Assembly: GCA_964360835.1 (NCBI GenBank) | Contig: CAYHYG010000002.1 | Coordinates: 1-61,094, forward strand | Direction of reading: 5' to 3' | DNA length: 61,094 bases | From: CAYHYG01 sp964360835 | Lineage (GTDB): Bacteria > Patescibacteriota > Patescibacteriia > UBA1558 > 2-01-FULL-52-15 | Shown: positions 15,876 through 24,709 of the stretch, one piece after another | Layout: every line of letters starts with the position of its first letter | Numbering within the stretch: the stretch's first letter is position 1 | Made by a program: the position numbers and the translations under genes | Notes under the pieces: model-generated | Databases searched by the model: none | What the model saw: the letters and a program-made list of their open reading frames with translations, nothing else | What the model was told of the DNA's origin: nothing

Positions 15876-17132
15876 CTAAAGTGACAGGATAAGTCGACGT
15901 AACGGTTCCATGAAGGCTGACTGGTATTCGGCGCGGCTAATCTGACTAGCGGCTCTCATAGCATTCAGTGGCTTCTTTTTTTCACGCTGATACTTCTGTG
16001 GATAGTACCGTTCAATCGTGCCGCTAGGCAAAATCATCACTCCATGCTGAAATAGTTCACGCGCAGCCACCGCGCGGTTACGCGAAATACTCCAGCCGCG
16101 CCGCGCCGCGAAGCTTCCTGCCCAGAATCCCCAGGCATCAGCGTCAACCAATATCGAGTACGGGATATGAAAAGCTTCCAAGACATCGCTAAAAACATCC
16201 ATACTCCCCTTGCCATTAGTTTCCACCACTTTTATTTCTTTATTGACGCTATAGAAACGGTCAATCAAACCACGCATCAAGATGCGGTCTGATACTCCTT
16301 CCACCAACAAAACTTTATCAGCAAAAAACATTTCCAAATTATCGGCATTTAATTCCTGCAACAACCTACGTGGTTCTAGACGCACGCGTGACTGATTGAG
16401 ATAAAAAACCTCCGTTCCTCGTTCTGGTGTACGATCCACCCGATACAGTGAATTGAGCCATTGCGGCCGTACAAATAAGGGTGAATGAGTGGTCAGAAAA
16501 ATCTGATTGGTACTTTTGCTGGCAAAGATAACTGCCAATTTTTTTATCAAAGCTGGATGTAAGTGAGACTCCGGTTCATCCAGAAGCACGACATCATAAT
16601 CAGGATGGAAAACCGCTAGGAGAATATAAAAAATCTTCTGAAATCCGTGACCCATGCGGTCAAGAACTAGAGTCTCTTCGCCTTGGCGCACGCGAACACC
16701 GTCCCGACCGACGGTAACGATGTCTTCGGATGATTCGAAAGAAGGAAAAGTTTCTGACAACACTGTCTGTAGCGCCATGAAACGGTCTGGGTATTGACGA
16801 TATAGCCTGCCATAGGCCTTATCAATAAAATCATAATCAATGGGCTCATCAGCTGAAATACGTATCGTTTTCAACAGCGAGCTGGTCTTTTTGCCTACAC
16901 TTGAGCCATAGGCCAGTAATCGTCCATCCTTAAGCTTGATCTCGACATCAGTCTCCGGAAAAGCTAATTCCGGTTGAGCTTGGGGGTCTAGCAACAGATG
17001 AATGGAATCCAAAATATTGGTCTTGCCGCTATTATTTTGACCAATAAAAATATTGACCTGCGGAGAACAACGCATTTGCAGTGGCTGGGTAATACTACGG
17101 TATCTTCGAATTAAAACCTCGGAAACTGACAT
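15876..17132 (-). CDS. OLD-family ATPase with TOPRIM nuclease-like domain
   Basis: A 418-residue protein. The N-terminal ABC-type ATPase has Walker A IGQNNSGKTN (about 30-39), Walker B DVVLLDEPESHLHP and H-loop FLTTHSPLFV. A TOPRIM segment, KVLLVEGVSDRILMRGLIDRF, follows with its conserved Glu. This is the OLD (overcoming lysogenization defect) family architecture. Members include the phage P2 Old exonuclease and the GajA nuclease of Gabija. No gajB-like helicase lies next to it, so a defence role is only a possibility; repair is another. It is bounded downstream by the EamA operon and upstream by a strong bidirectional terminator. Confidence 0.85.
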   Translation of the reverse strand: MSVSEVLIRRYRSITQPLQMRCSPQVNIFIGQNNSGKTNILDSIHLLLDPQAQPELAFPETDVEIKLKDGRLLAYGSSVGKKTSSLLKTIRISADEPIDYDFIDKAYGRLYRQYPDRFMALQTVLSETFPSFESSEDIVTVGRDGVRVRQGEETLVLDRMGHGFQKIFYILLAVFHPDYDVVLLDEPESHLHPALIKKLAVIFASKSTNQIFLTTHSPLFVRPQWLNSLYRVDRTPERGTEVFYLNQSRVRLEPRRLLQELNADNLEMFFADKVLLVEGVSDRILMRGLIDRFYSVNKEIKVVETNGKGSMDVFSDVLEAFHIPYSILVDADAWGFWAGSFAARRGWSISRNRAVAARELFQHGVMILPSGTIERYYPQKYQREKKKPLNAMRAASQISRAEYQSAFMEPLRRLILSL

Positions 17133-17155
17133 AGATTAATTATAGCAGGAATACC

Positions 17156-17190
17156 AAAAAATCGCCCGATTGTAGTCGGGCGATTTTTTT
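17156..17190. terminator. Bidirectional Rho-independent terminator
   Basis: Perfect 9-bp stem ATCGCCCGA / TCGGGCGAT with a 6-base loop, flanked by an A-run on one side and a T-run on the other. It ends transcription of the CAP-domain gene (17198-18460). Confidence 0.9.
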
Positions 17191-17197
17191 ACTTATT

Positions 17198-18460
17198 TTA
17201 TGACCAGCCCAAGATACGCATGACAGCCGACATGGACTCCAGACGATGCCAGTCAAAGACCCAGAGCGAGCCGGCAAACAAGACCGTTATCAAGCTAGCA
17301 ATGATTATCGACCGATGCTGAATTCTTATTGCCACCACTATATTGATGACGGCGATTAAGGTAAAGGCCAAGAGCAACAAGAAATAAAAGTCGTTACTCC
17401 ACTGTATCAACTGTTTTATCCATGAATCACCATTAGCCAAGGTCACTGGTTGATCCTCTGCCGGACGCAAGAGATCTTGCTCCACACCAGCGACTTCCGG
17501 TTGTATTGTCGGCTGACCATTAATCTCAGGAACAATCTGCCCAACTGAAGTTGTCGGCGATTCATAGACTACGATACCTCTCGGTTTTACCGGCTCGACA
17601 GGAATTGAACTGGTCGGCGGTTCCGGTATTACTGGCGGTGTCACAGGGACAGTAGTTGTCGGCGGCGTCGAGGTGGACACAATGGGAGTTGGCTCCGTGG
17701 CCACAATCACTGGGGGTTTATTGGCTGTAGCGCCATAAAAAACTACCATCAGATTAGTCTCACGATTTTCCAGATTACCGCTGACGACAGCCACGCCGAT
17801 ATCAAGATATTCAGGATTACGCAAATTCTTATCATGAGTAGGGCTGGCTTGAAAGGCGGTCAACACTGCCTTGGCGGTGATAAAGTCGACAGCCAGATTT
17901 TCACCAAACCGTTCATAGCGGTACTGACTCTGATCAATCCATTGCCAGGGCTTTTTACCTTCCGGCGTATAATGACTAAAATAATCCCGATCAATCATAT
18001 CCACAGCTCTCTCACGAGCCACTGAATCCAAATAATGATTACGTATCAATAAAGGAGCTCCCAGAGTCTGACGATAATCATTGGTCAGATCAACCATTTG
18101 TTGCTCCACGGTAGCCGATAGCCAGGCCGCTTGAGGGAAAAATATGAATAAAGCTACGACCAAGATAACTTTCAAGGTCAGCATACTACCAACCAAAAAT
18201 CTGACCGCATGAGAATGCAAAATTTTTGGCTGATGATTATTACCATGATGAGGAATAAAAAAATCGTGATATACCTTACGGACATCGCGTAATATTCCCA
18301 AAACTTTCTGATCAATTGCCTGAACCTGATGGATTACTTTACGTCGTCTGCTTTCACGACGCAAGATCCAGCCGACTCCTACCAAGCCCAGAGAAACTAG
18401 AGACAAAATTGACCAGGGTTTCTTTGATTTCTTCACAAGGTTATTATCAAAAAATTTCAT
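17198..18460 (-). CDS. CAP-domain (SCP/PR1, YkwD-like) membrane protein
   Basis: A 420-residue membrane protein. The N-terminus has a helix (about 15-32), and a second helix lies near 92-112. The CAP domain follows: MVDLTNDYRQTLGAPLLIRN, ARERAVDMIDRDYFSHYTPEG, ERFGENLAV and ASPTHDKNLRNPEYLDIGVAV, including the conserved His and Glu residues. Then comes a Pro/Thr-rich linker and three C-terminal helices (about 365-415). CAP proteins of this type are exported; their biochemical role in bacteria is unsettled. The predicted promoter places the transcription start at the ATG, so the mRNA may be leaderless. Confidence 0.88.
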   Translation of the reverse strand: MKFFDNNLVKKSKKPWSILSLVSLGLVGVGWILRRESRRRKVIHQVQAIDQKVLGILRDVRKVYHDFFIPHHGNNHQPKILHSHAVRFLVGSMLTLKVILVVALFIFFPQAAWLSATVEQQMVDLTNDYRQTLGAPLLIRNHYLDSVARERAVDMIDRDYFSHYTPEGKKPWQWIDQSQYRYERFGENLAVDFITAKAVLTAFQASPTHDKNLRNPEYLDIGVAVVSGNLENRETNLMVVFYGATANKPPVIVATEPTPIVSTSTPPTTTVPVTPPVIPEPPTSSIPVEPVKPRGIVVYESPTTSVGQIVPEINGQPTIQPEVAGVEQDLLRPAEDQPVTLANGDSWIKQLIQWSNDFYFLLLLAFTLIAVINIVVAIRIQHRSIIIASLITVLFAGSLWVFDWHRLESMSAVMRILGWS

Positions 18461-18465
18461 AGCTT

Positions 18466-18494
18466 AATATATCAAAAATAAGCCGTTTTGTCAA
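18466..18494 (-). promoter_or_regulatory. Promoter embedded in the upstream gene's terminator
   Basis: On the minus strand: TTGACA (18489-18494), 17 bases, TATATT (18466-18471). The -35 box uses the loop of the hairpin at 18477-18504. The last base of the -10 box is 6 bases from the A of the ATG at 18460, so transcription should start on or beside the start codon. Confidence 0.7.
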
Positions 18495-18509
18495 ACGGCT
18501 TATTTTCTT
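18477..18509 (-). terminator. Rho-independent terminator of the dockerin-like surface gene
   Basis: A perfect 12-bp stem (AATAAGCCGTTT / AAACGGCTTATT) with a 4-base loop, followed on the minus strand by a T-rich tail. It lies 20 bases after the stop codon at 18525. Confidence 0.88.
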
Positions 18510-18524
18510 TAACTTTTCTTAGAT

Positions 18525-20567
18525 TTAGTTAAATAATCCGGAAAAGAAATTTAGTATTTTACCAATGATACCAGTATCGCTATCAGTAGTATCCACAGGC
18601 TGTGAAGCGGAGACAGCAGGAGCATCCTGCAATATAGCTTCATTCTTGGCCGCTGGTGCTACTACCAGCAATGTCGGGCGCTTACCCTTGGCTGGGACTT
18701 CCTTGGCGCTAGAGTTTGATTTAGTAGGAGTAGATAGACCTAATATCTTAGGAGCTACTGGCTCAGTAATAGTCACGATTTTTCCAGGAAATACTGGTTT
18801 ATTGTCGATGACTGGGATCTCCAAACCATAATCCTGATACGTGCCGTTGGAGTTGGAAGCTGAACCACCAAAGTTTGGCTGGTTGTCTTCGTCAGAAACC
18901 TTGAGCATAGGCGGTACACCGAGAGGACCAGGAACGTCTGTGATTACCGGTACAATAACCGGCTGATTCAGGAAACCGTCCATACAAATCTTGTCATGGA
19001 GACGAGTTTCACCGTTGACATCAATATCACCTTCGGCCTGCTCTGCGAGATAGAAAGGAGTGAAGAGAACAGCGTCGGCTAGAGTAATAACACCGTCATT
19101 ATTGTAATCGGCTACTTCTTCGTTACACTCTGTTTCAATCTTACAGGTAGAGCTGCAACCATCACCATCGGTGCGGTTACCATCATCACATTGCTCACCG
19201 GTTCTGCGGGTCAAAGTTTTATCACCACAGGTAGGAGCGCATTGGATGGGACATTGATAGTCGGCCATAGCAATCTGATCCAGAGAACAGTTGTAATCAC
19301 CGTAATCAGCTACGCCGTTTTGATTCAAGTCAGCGCGTAGATCATTGCTGCCATAGTATATAGTGAAGGTTGTGGCATCGCTCAAGGTAATTTCATAGTC
19401 CTCGTTGTAATCAATAGGATTGACACAAGCTTTGGCGCAATCCAACTGACAGGTATAAGGACCAGCGTTACCGTAATATGGCTGAGCGCAGAAATAGTCA
19501 GCTACTGTGACTTTACCATCGAAGTTAACATCGACGGAGAGGTTGTAATTGCCATCACCAGACTGACTGCCCTTGGCAGCTTCATAGCGTTTGGTAAACT
19601 CCACAGCATCCGATAAAGAAAGGTTGCCATCAGCACCTAAAACACCTTGCTGAGAATTATAATCTAGAGGTGAATTACAGATATCACCAGTAACTGTGTT
19701 GGTTCCAACTGGACGTTCGCATTGTAACGGACAGATCGGAGCACTGGCAGTACCATAATACGCTACTGCGCAGGTGTAATCGCTAGTATCATTGATACTG
19801 TTGCGATTGGCATCGACAGTAGCATCATATACATGGTCGTGCATAGCCTGGACATAACGCTGTGTGAAAATAACAGCGTCTCCCAAGGTTAGTTGACCAT
19901 CAGGTCCGCCGCCTTGACCATTGACATAGTCGAGATCAGGGATGCATTGTTCGCCCTCAATGACAACATCCTGACAGTCTGAGGCAATATCATTACCCTG
20001 ACCGTTGGCATGTCGCAAAACTGCACAGATTGAGTGAGTACCGGCGGTTGTCAAAGTAAAAGTATTACCTGACTGACCAATAGCTGGCCAAATACCACCC
20101 GTACCCTTATCACCGTTTGAAACCGGATCAACAAAATCTCCATTACATGGAGCTGGCGTCACTATATTTAATGACTGGTTAGCAGTTTGGTCGATTAGAT
20201 CGATTCGAAACTGGAAATCATTACCGGGATTCCAGCAGTTATTACCAGCTGGTTGCCAGGTACCGGAAGCTTCATAATCAGTACCATTAAAAATAATGCT
20301 GACTAAATCAATAGTGCCGACCCCGCCCTGCTCGACAGCAGGCACTGGGTTAACAATTTCTAAAACTTTTATTTCCGGTTTTCCTTCATCTTTTAGTTCT
20401 TCGAAACCTTTGATCTGCTCAGTAGTGAGCTCTCCGGCTTCGAACAGTTCCACTTGTTCATCGGCTCGCACGATCAAACTTTGCTGTACTAGCAGGGTCA
20501 TGATCATGAAAACAGAAAAAACAGGTGATAATGCCTTCTTTGATGTAAACATGTTCTTTGATAACAT
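18525..20567 (-). CDS. Secreted protein with dockerin-like (EF-hand) modules and a Cys-rich repeat
   Basis: A 680-residue exported protein with an N-terminal signal segment (LSPVFSVFMIMTLLVQQSLIVRA). After an Ig-like domain there are four or five modules of the form LDYN..QGVLGADGNLSLSDAVEFTKRY...DVNFDGKVTVADYFCAQPYYG. Each carries paired EF-hand-like calcium loops, as in type I dockerin and Lys-Asp-rich repeats. One DUF4215-type repeat (CGDKTLTRRTGEQCDDGNRTDGDGC) lies near residue 450. No sortase signal is visible; the C-terminus is a short amphipathic stretch. It shares modules with the 1087-residue protein upstream and is probably a calcium-stabilised surface or matrix protein. It has its own promoter (20626-20654). 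Confidence 0.82.
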   Translation of the reverse strand: MLSKNMFTSKKALSPVFSVFMIMTLLVQQSLIVRADEQVELFEAGELTTEQIKGFEELKDEGKPEIKVLEIVNPVPAVEQGGVGTIDLVSIIFNGTDYEASGTWQPAGNNCWNPGNDFQFRIDLIDQTANQSLNIVTPAPCNGDFVDPVSNGDKGTGGIWPAIGQSGNTFTLTTAGTHSICAVLRHANGQGNDIASDCQDVVIEGEQCIPDLDYVNGQGGGPDGQLTLGDAVIFTQRYVQAMHDHVYDATVDANRNSINDTSDYTCAVAYYGTASAPICPLQCERPVGTNTVTGDICNSPLDYNSQQGVLGADGNLSLSDAVEFTKRYEAAKGSQSGDGNYNLSVDVNFDGKVTVADYFCAQPYYGNAGPYTCQLDCAKACVNPIDYNEDYEITLSDATTFTIYYGSNDLRADLNQNGVADYGDYNCSLDQIAMADYQCPIQCAPTCGDKTLTRRTGEQCDDGNRTDGDGCSSTCKIETECNEEVADYNNDGVITLADAVLFTPFYLAEQAEGDIDVNGETRLHDKICMDGFLNQPVIVPVITDVPGPLGVPPMLKVSDEDNQPNFGGSASNSNGTYQDYGLEIPVIDNKPVFPGKIVTITEPVAPKILGLSTPTKSNSSAKEVPAKGKRPTLLVVAPAAKNEAILQDAPAVSASQPVDTTDSDTGIIGKILNFFSGLFN

Positions 20568-20625
20568 AATTAATTAATTTTGTTACCTTTACCCCTCCAG
20601 CTAAAGGTTCTTTATTTAACGCTAT

Positions 20626-20654
20626 AATCTAACTACAAATTTAGAATTTGTCAA
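20626..20654 (-). promoter_or_regulatory. Promoter of the 680-residue surface-protein gene
   Basis: On the minus strand: TTGACA (20649-20654), 17 bases, TAGATT (20626-20631). This leaves a 5' leader of about 50 bases before the ATG at 20567. Confidence 0.72.
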
Positions 20655-20659
20655 TAGCA

Positions 20660-20691
20660 ACAGGGGTGCCTGCCATACAGACACTCCCTGT
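20660..20691. terminator. Hairpin after the 1087-residue surface-protein gene
   Basis: Imperfect stem built on ACAGGG / CCCTGT, located 23 bases after the stop codon at 20714. The T6 tract lies on the + side only, so it is not a textbook terminator for the minus-strand gene; it may still end or protect that transcript. Confidence 0.45.
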
Positions 20692-20713
20692 TTTTTAGAT
20701 ATTTTGGCTAATA

Positions 20714-23700
20714 TTAGACATTCTTCATAGATCGCAAGCCAAGCATCAGACCAGAGGTTATTACTCCCAGGAGAGCCATAATCTCAGCTCCACTGAAGCC
20801 ACCTGAAGTCTCTGGTAATTTCTCAAAACCTAGGACTTTGACTGGTTCGACCGGAGCAGGAGCCGCTGGTGGCACCACCACCTCTACGCCCTGTACCTGA
20901 GTTCCCTGAATCTGCACTCTGGCTGTAGCAAAGGCGCTAGCCCCGTTGGAGACGATTGCCTGGACCTGATTGAGATACTGCCCAGTAGCATTGCTACCGC
21001 TGACATTTACCTGATAGCTGACAGTATACTCCTGACCTACGGCAATGGTCGGCCATTCCCAAGTCTTAGTCGTACCACCACCATCAACGAAAGTAAATCC
21101 AGCCGGCAAGGTATCAGTAACTTTGAGATTGATGCCTACGGTATTACCGGTATTTTTTACTTTCAACACATAGGTCAACGACTGGCCGGGTTCGGTAACC
21201 GTAGACGAAACTGTCTTCTGCAAGTCCAATCGGACAGAAGAGCTAAAGAAGCCTCCGCCGCCACCTCCGCCATTACTTGGGGGAGGTGTATTGGTAGTAC
21301 ATTGATTGGAACAGCTATCATTGTTATTTTCGTTGCCATCATCACACTGCTCGCCTTCTTCGGTAATTTCGTTACCGCAGATGGGTCCGCCTCCGGAGCC
21401 ACCTTCATTCTGACAAGTAGAGCTACAGCCGTCATCATTGGTGGTATTGCCGTCATCGCATTGCTCGCCTTCTTCAGTAGTTTTGTTACCACAGATCGGT
21501 TCACCTCCAGTTCCTTCGGTCTGACAGCTAGCACTACAACCATCATTATCTTCGTGGTTACCGTCGTCGCATTGTTCACCGAGACGAGGTTGTACTCGAG
21601 CATCGCCACAGACTGCAGGACATTGTATCGGACACTGATAGGTATTGTTGCCTAGTTGAACTTGTGCACAAAGGTAATCACCGTAATCAACTTGTCCATT
21701 GGTATTGAGGTCAGCTAGATATTTTAAGACCTCAACATCGCCGACTGTAGATGTAGCTGTGGTCTTATTCAGGTAGTAGTCGGTAAAAATGACTCCATCA
21801 TCCATATGAATGAAGTAATCACTATTATAATCTAGGGGATTGTGACAAATATTGTCACATTCTAACTGACAAGTATAAGGACCGGCGTTACCGTAATATG
21901 GCTGTGCGCAGAGATAATCAGCGGCATTGATAATGCCGTCAACTCTGACATCTACACCACTATCCCAGTTACTGGCCGTGGAAGTAGCACCCAGAGCAGA
22001 TTCATAGCGGGCTGTGAACTCCGTGGCGTCACCTAGGGTCAGATATCGATCAGGACCGCTGTTGCCTTGACCGTCGTTGTAATCTAGAGGGGAGAAACAC
22101 TCTTCATCACAGTCAGCCGGAGCCGGTGTGATAATCAGAGCTTGATCAAGGACAAATTCAAAGCTAGCTCCCAGACGATGACGCTCAGCGTAGAAAATGT
22201 CGAAAATATGATCGCCGGCTGTCAGATATACTTGGGTTGTAGCTGAAACCAGAGGCGGATGGACACCAGGAGTGGCGTCAAACAACGCACCATTGATATA
22301 AACCCAAGAATCATCATCTGAACGTAAGTGGTATGAGTACAGGCCATCAGCTGGGGCAGTCACCATAGCTCGGAAACGGGTACCAAAGTGGAATTCATGT
22401 CCGAAGCTGACTTCCTCAGCTACCGGATCCATGGGGAAGAAATCGTCACCGAAATTTAAGTTTGATTCAACACGGGAGAAACGATAATAATCCGGCTGAT
22501 ACCAATCAGTATCCCAAGTTCCTAAAGGATTACCATGACCATCGTCTGGCCACTGGTCTCCAGGTAATTCCATGTCAGGATGATTGATGCTGTAGTTGTA
22601 ATAATTTGCCCACCAGCCTGTTCCTGATTCGTGTCGGCAAATCTGCTCACGTTCTAGCTGACATTGAGCGGAGCAACCGTCTTTATCTACAGTATTGCCA
22701 TCGTCGCATTGCTCGCCAGCATTTTTCACACCGTTGCCGCAGAGCTGCTCTGTCTCTTCTGCTACATTCCAAGCTACACAGTAGTAGGTCTGGCCTGCCT
22801 GAGGACTATTGATATAGTCATAGTTGTCATAATGCAAAACGTCATCAGAACAATAGAATTCCGCACTGACGTCTTCAGTGGTGTTTAAACCTGTGAAAGA
22901 TAAATATCCCGACTGGAAAACCTCACGAAGCTTGATAACTCCACGATCATCGACGTCTACCGAAGTGGTAGCCATACCAGAAGCATTGGTTGGACCAAAG
23001 GTGACCCAAGGTTCACCTGCTGCACCGGTATTATCCCCTGGATTTTCTCCAGATGAGTATGACCATTGGAAATCCCAATCAGGTACTAATTCACAATTAC
23101 CTTGGCTATTGGCCACGAAGTCTTCAGCTGTATCAGCGTTAATAGACGGACCTGGATCAGCTCCCCAGTTTGGTAAGCTAGATTCGTCCTGACAGACGAT
23201 CTTGTGAGCTACAACAGTAGCCATAGTTTCTGGATGTCGCTGATTACCAAAATCGTAGCCCTGCGGTACGCCAACAGCCGAATCACCTACAGGGAAGAAA
23301 TTTACCTGATGACAATCATTATTATTGTTCAGAGGGTAGGTCTGATGCCAACCTGCTGGCATTGTCTCACAGACATCATAACTTCCAATACCCACCTCAT
23401 TAAAAGAATAATTACCATTACTGTCAGTTACCGCTATAGGGATAAGTGCTGGGCCAGAACTTTCTGCAGAACCAACTAGCTCATCTGAATTCAATGAAAT
23501 AGTCACACCGGGGACACCAGGCTCACCCGGATCACGAACGGCATTACCATTTAGATCTTCCCATTTGACACCAAAGATGGAGTATAAAGCTGGCTCTGGG
23601 CATTGAAAATCTAAATCTAACGATTTAATATCTGACTCATGGCCTGATTCTGGAGATCCATCCTCATTGAAATGACCACCTTCAGAATTACTAGAAACAA

Positions 23701-23977
23701 CAATCCTTGTATAAGGGTTTGCAACTGATCCGGTCGCATGACAAATGACTACCTTGTCATCACCAGAGACCTCTTGATTAGCAACCAATGACTCAACTTG
23801 GAGCTGAGTATCAACCTTAGTGGTGTCATCCACCACTAAAGCTGTTTCTTGCGCTTGTTCATCTATCACTTGGACCAAATCTTGGCCGTAGATAAATGAA
23901 GAAGGGCTCATAAGAGTAACGATGGCTATAACCGCCATAGTTACCGATACTATCCGATGTTTTGCCCAATAATACAT
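20714..23977 (-). CDS. Large multidomain surface protein with LPETSG-type C-terminal anchor signal
   Basis: A 1087-residue exported protein with a signal peptide at the N-terminus. In order it has a SdrD B-like (CnaB-type) domain at about 133-245 (GVKWEDLNGNAVRDPGEPG), a DUF4215 repeat, and a PA14/fibro-slime-like domain (LRSDDDSWVYINGALFD). These are followed by dockerin-like EF-hand modules, three tandem DUF4215 repeats (CGDARVQPRLGEQCDDGN and similar), and a DUF11 domain (LDLQKTVSSTVTEPGQSLTYVL). The C-terminus reads KLPETSGG, then a hydrophobic helix and a basic tail, the layout of a sortase signal with Ser inserted where LPxTG has Gly. A sortase gene lies directly upstream. It is likely a wall- or surface-anchored adhesin. 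A G9 tract precedes its start codon. Confidence 0.87.
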   Translation of the reverse strand: MYYWAKHRIVSVTMAVIAIVTLMSPSSFIYGQDLVQVIDEQAQETALVVDDTTKVDTQLQVESLVANQEVSGDDKVVICHATGSVANPYTRIVVSSNSEGGHFNEDGSPESGHESDIKSLDLDFQCPEPALYSIFGVKWEDLNGNAVRDPGEPGVPGVTISLNSDELVGSAESSGPALIPIAVTDSNGNYSFNEVGIGSYDVCETMPAGWHQTYPLNNNNDCHQVNFFPVGDSAVGVPQGYDFGNQRHPETMATVVAHKIVCQDESSLPNWGADPGPSINADTAEDFVANSQGNCELVPDWDFQWSYSSGENPGDNTGAAGEPWVTFGPTNASGMATTSVDVDDRGVIKLREVFQSGYLSFTGLNTTEDVSAEFYCSDDVLHYDNYDYINSPQAGQTYYCVAWNVAEETEQLCGNGVKNAGEQCDDGNTVDKDGCSAQCQLEREQICRHESGTGWWANYYNYSINHPDMELPGDQWPDDGHGNPLGTWDTDWYQPDYYRFSRVESNLNFGDDFFPMDPVAEEVSFGHEFHFGTRFRAMVTAPADGLYSYHLRSDDDSWVYINGALFDATPGVHPPLVSATTQVYLTAGDHIFDIFYAERHRLGASFEFVLDQALIITPAPADCDEECFSPLDYNDGQGNSGPDRYLTLGDATEFTARYESALGATSTASNWDSGVDVRVDGIINAADYLCAQPYYGNAGPYTCQLECDNICHNPLDYNSDYFIHMDDGVIFTDYYLNKTTATSTVGDVEVLKYLADLNTNGQVDYGDYLCAQVQLGNNTYQCPIQCPAVCGDARVQPRLGEQCDDGNHEDNDGCSASCQTEGTGGEPICGNKTTEEGEQCDDGNTTNDDGCSSTCQNEGGSGGGPICGNEITEEGEQCDDGNENNNDSCSNQCTTNTPPPSNGGGGGGGFFSSSVRLDLQKTVSSTVTEPGQSLTYVLKVKNTGNTVGINLKVTDTLPAGFTFVDGGGTTKTWEWPTIAVGQEYTVSYQVNVSGSNATGQYLNQVQAIVSNGASAFATARVQIQGTQVQGVEVVVPPAAPAPVEPVKVLGFEKLPETSGGFSGAEIMALLGVITSGLMLGLRSMKNV

Positions 23978-23993
23978 ATAATTATAATTTAGT

Positions 23994-24002
23994 CCCCCCC
24001 CC
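23994..24002 (-). repeat. G9 homopolymer tract in the leader of the surface-protein gene
   Basis: Nine consecutive G on the minus strand, 17-25 bases upstream of the ATG at 23977. Such tracts can slip during replication and change gene expression. Confidence 0.85.
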
Positions 24003-24016
24003 TACTTTGCTTTAAT

Positions 24017-24709
24017 TTATAAACTTTTTGTTTCATTCATACCGATGGGACCGGGCTCGACTAGCTCGGCCTCCACTACTAATCTATATTTGGTTGAAAA
24101 AAGCGGTGTGCAACTGAACAAGGTTAGTTTCGGCTTTTTGCTATTACTCAAAATACTGACTTTATCCGGCGTCACCACCTGGGTACTGATAACCTTATAA
24201 GTATACGTTTTTCCCTCCCAAGTGACAGAAACCTCGTCGCCTATTTTGACTTTATCGATATCATAAAAAGACTTCTTGCTCGTTGGTAACCACTTCCAAC
24301 GATGCGCCGCCAAAACCATGTTTCCCCCTTTATCAGGCGTGGAGGTGCCAGGAATACGCCAAATGCCGTTATTTAAAGTCTTAGAGTTTTTACCCTCCCA
24401 GATACGCGCGTCAACCTTCATACTATTAACTACGATCTGGTTGGCCACTTTGGGCTTGCTAGCCGCCTCAGCCACTGGGATCAAAGCTGGAGTAGTACCG
24501 GATTCTTTGATATTATCAGTCGCTTCAAAATCTATAGACGCCAATGTATCGGCTGCCATTACATAGTTATCAACTATCAATTGACTCTCTTCTTCCCCTT
24601 CAGCCACAGAGACTACCTGATAGAAATTAATGGCGAAAGAATACCAAAGATACAGCGATGAGCTGACTAAGATTGAAACAAATATAAAGGAAGAGAATTT
24701 AATTCTCAT
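24017..24709 (-). CDS. Sortase (class D/E-like transpeptidase)
   Basis: About 230 residues from the ATG at 24709. A membrane anchor (about 5-29) is followed by a linker and the sortase beta-barrel. The catalytic residues are His136 in LAAHRW, Cys200 in LTLFSCTPLF, and Arg209 in STKYRLVV. NGIWRIPGTSTPDKGGNMVLAAH matches the sortase core. Sortases cleave an LPxTG-like signal and join the protein to a surface nucleophile. The probable substrate is the LPETSG-ending protein encoded just downstream. The start overlaps the upstream gene by 11 bases; the longer frame to 24754 would lie further inside that gene. Confidence 0.93.
   Translation of the reverse strand: MRIKFSSFIFVSILVSSSLYLWYSFAINFYQVVSVAEGEEESQLIVDNYVMAADTLASIDFEATDNIKESGTTPALIPVAEAASKPKVANQIVVNSMKVDARIWEGKNSKTLNNGIWRIPGTSTPDKGGNMVLAAHRWKWLPTSKKSFYDIDKVKIGDEVSVTWEGKTYTYKVISTQVVTPDKVSILSNSKKPKLTLFSCTPLFSTKYRLVVEAELVEPGPIGMNETKSL

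Noticed and set aside
21175..21609. A 144-residue minus-strand frame and opposing plus-strand frames in the surface-protein gene
   Set aside because: They are shadows of the GC-rich DUF4215 repeats in the main frame, with no start signals of their own.
18525..23977. Cellulosome components
   Set aside because: No cohesin, cellulase or scaffoldin is visible; the EF-hand modules alone do not support it.
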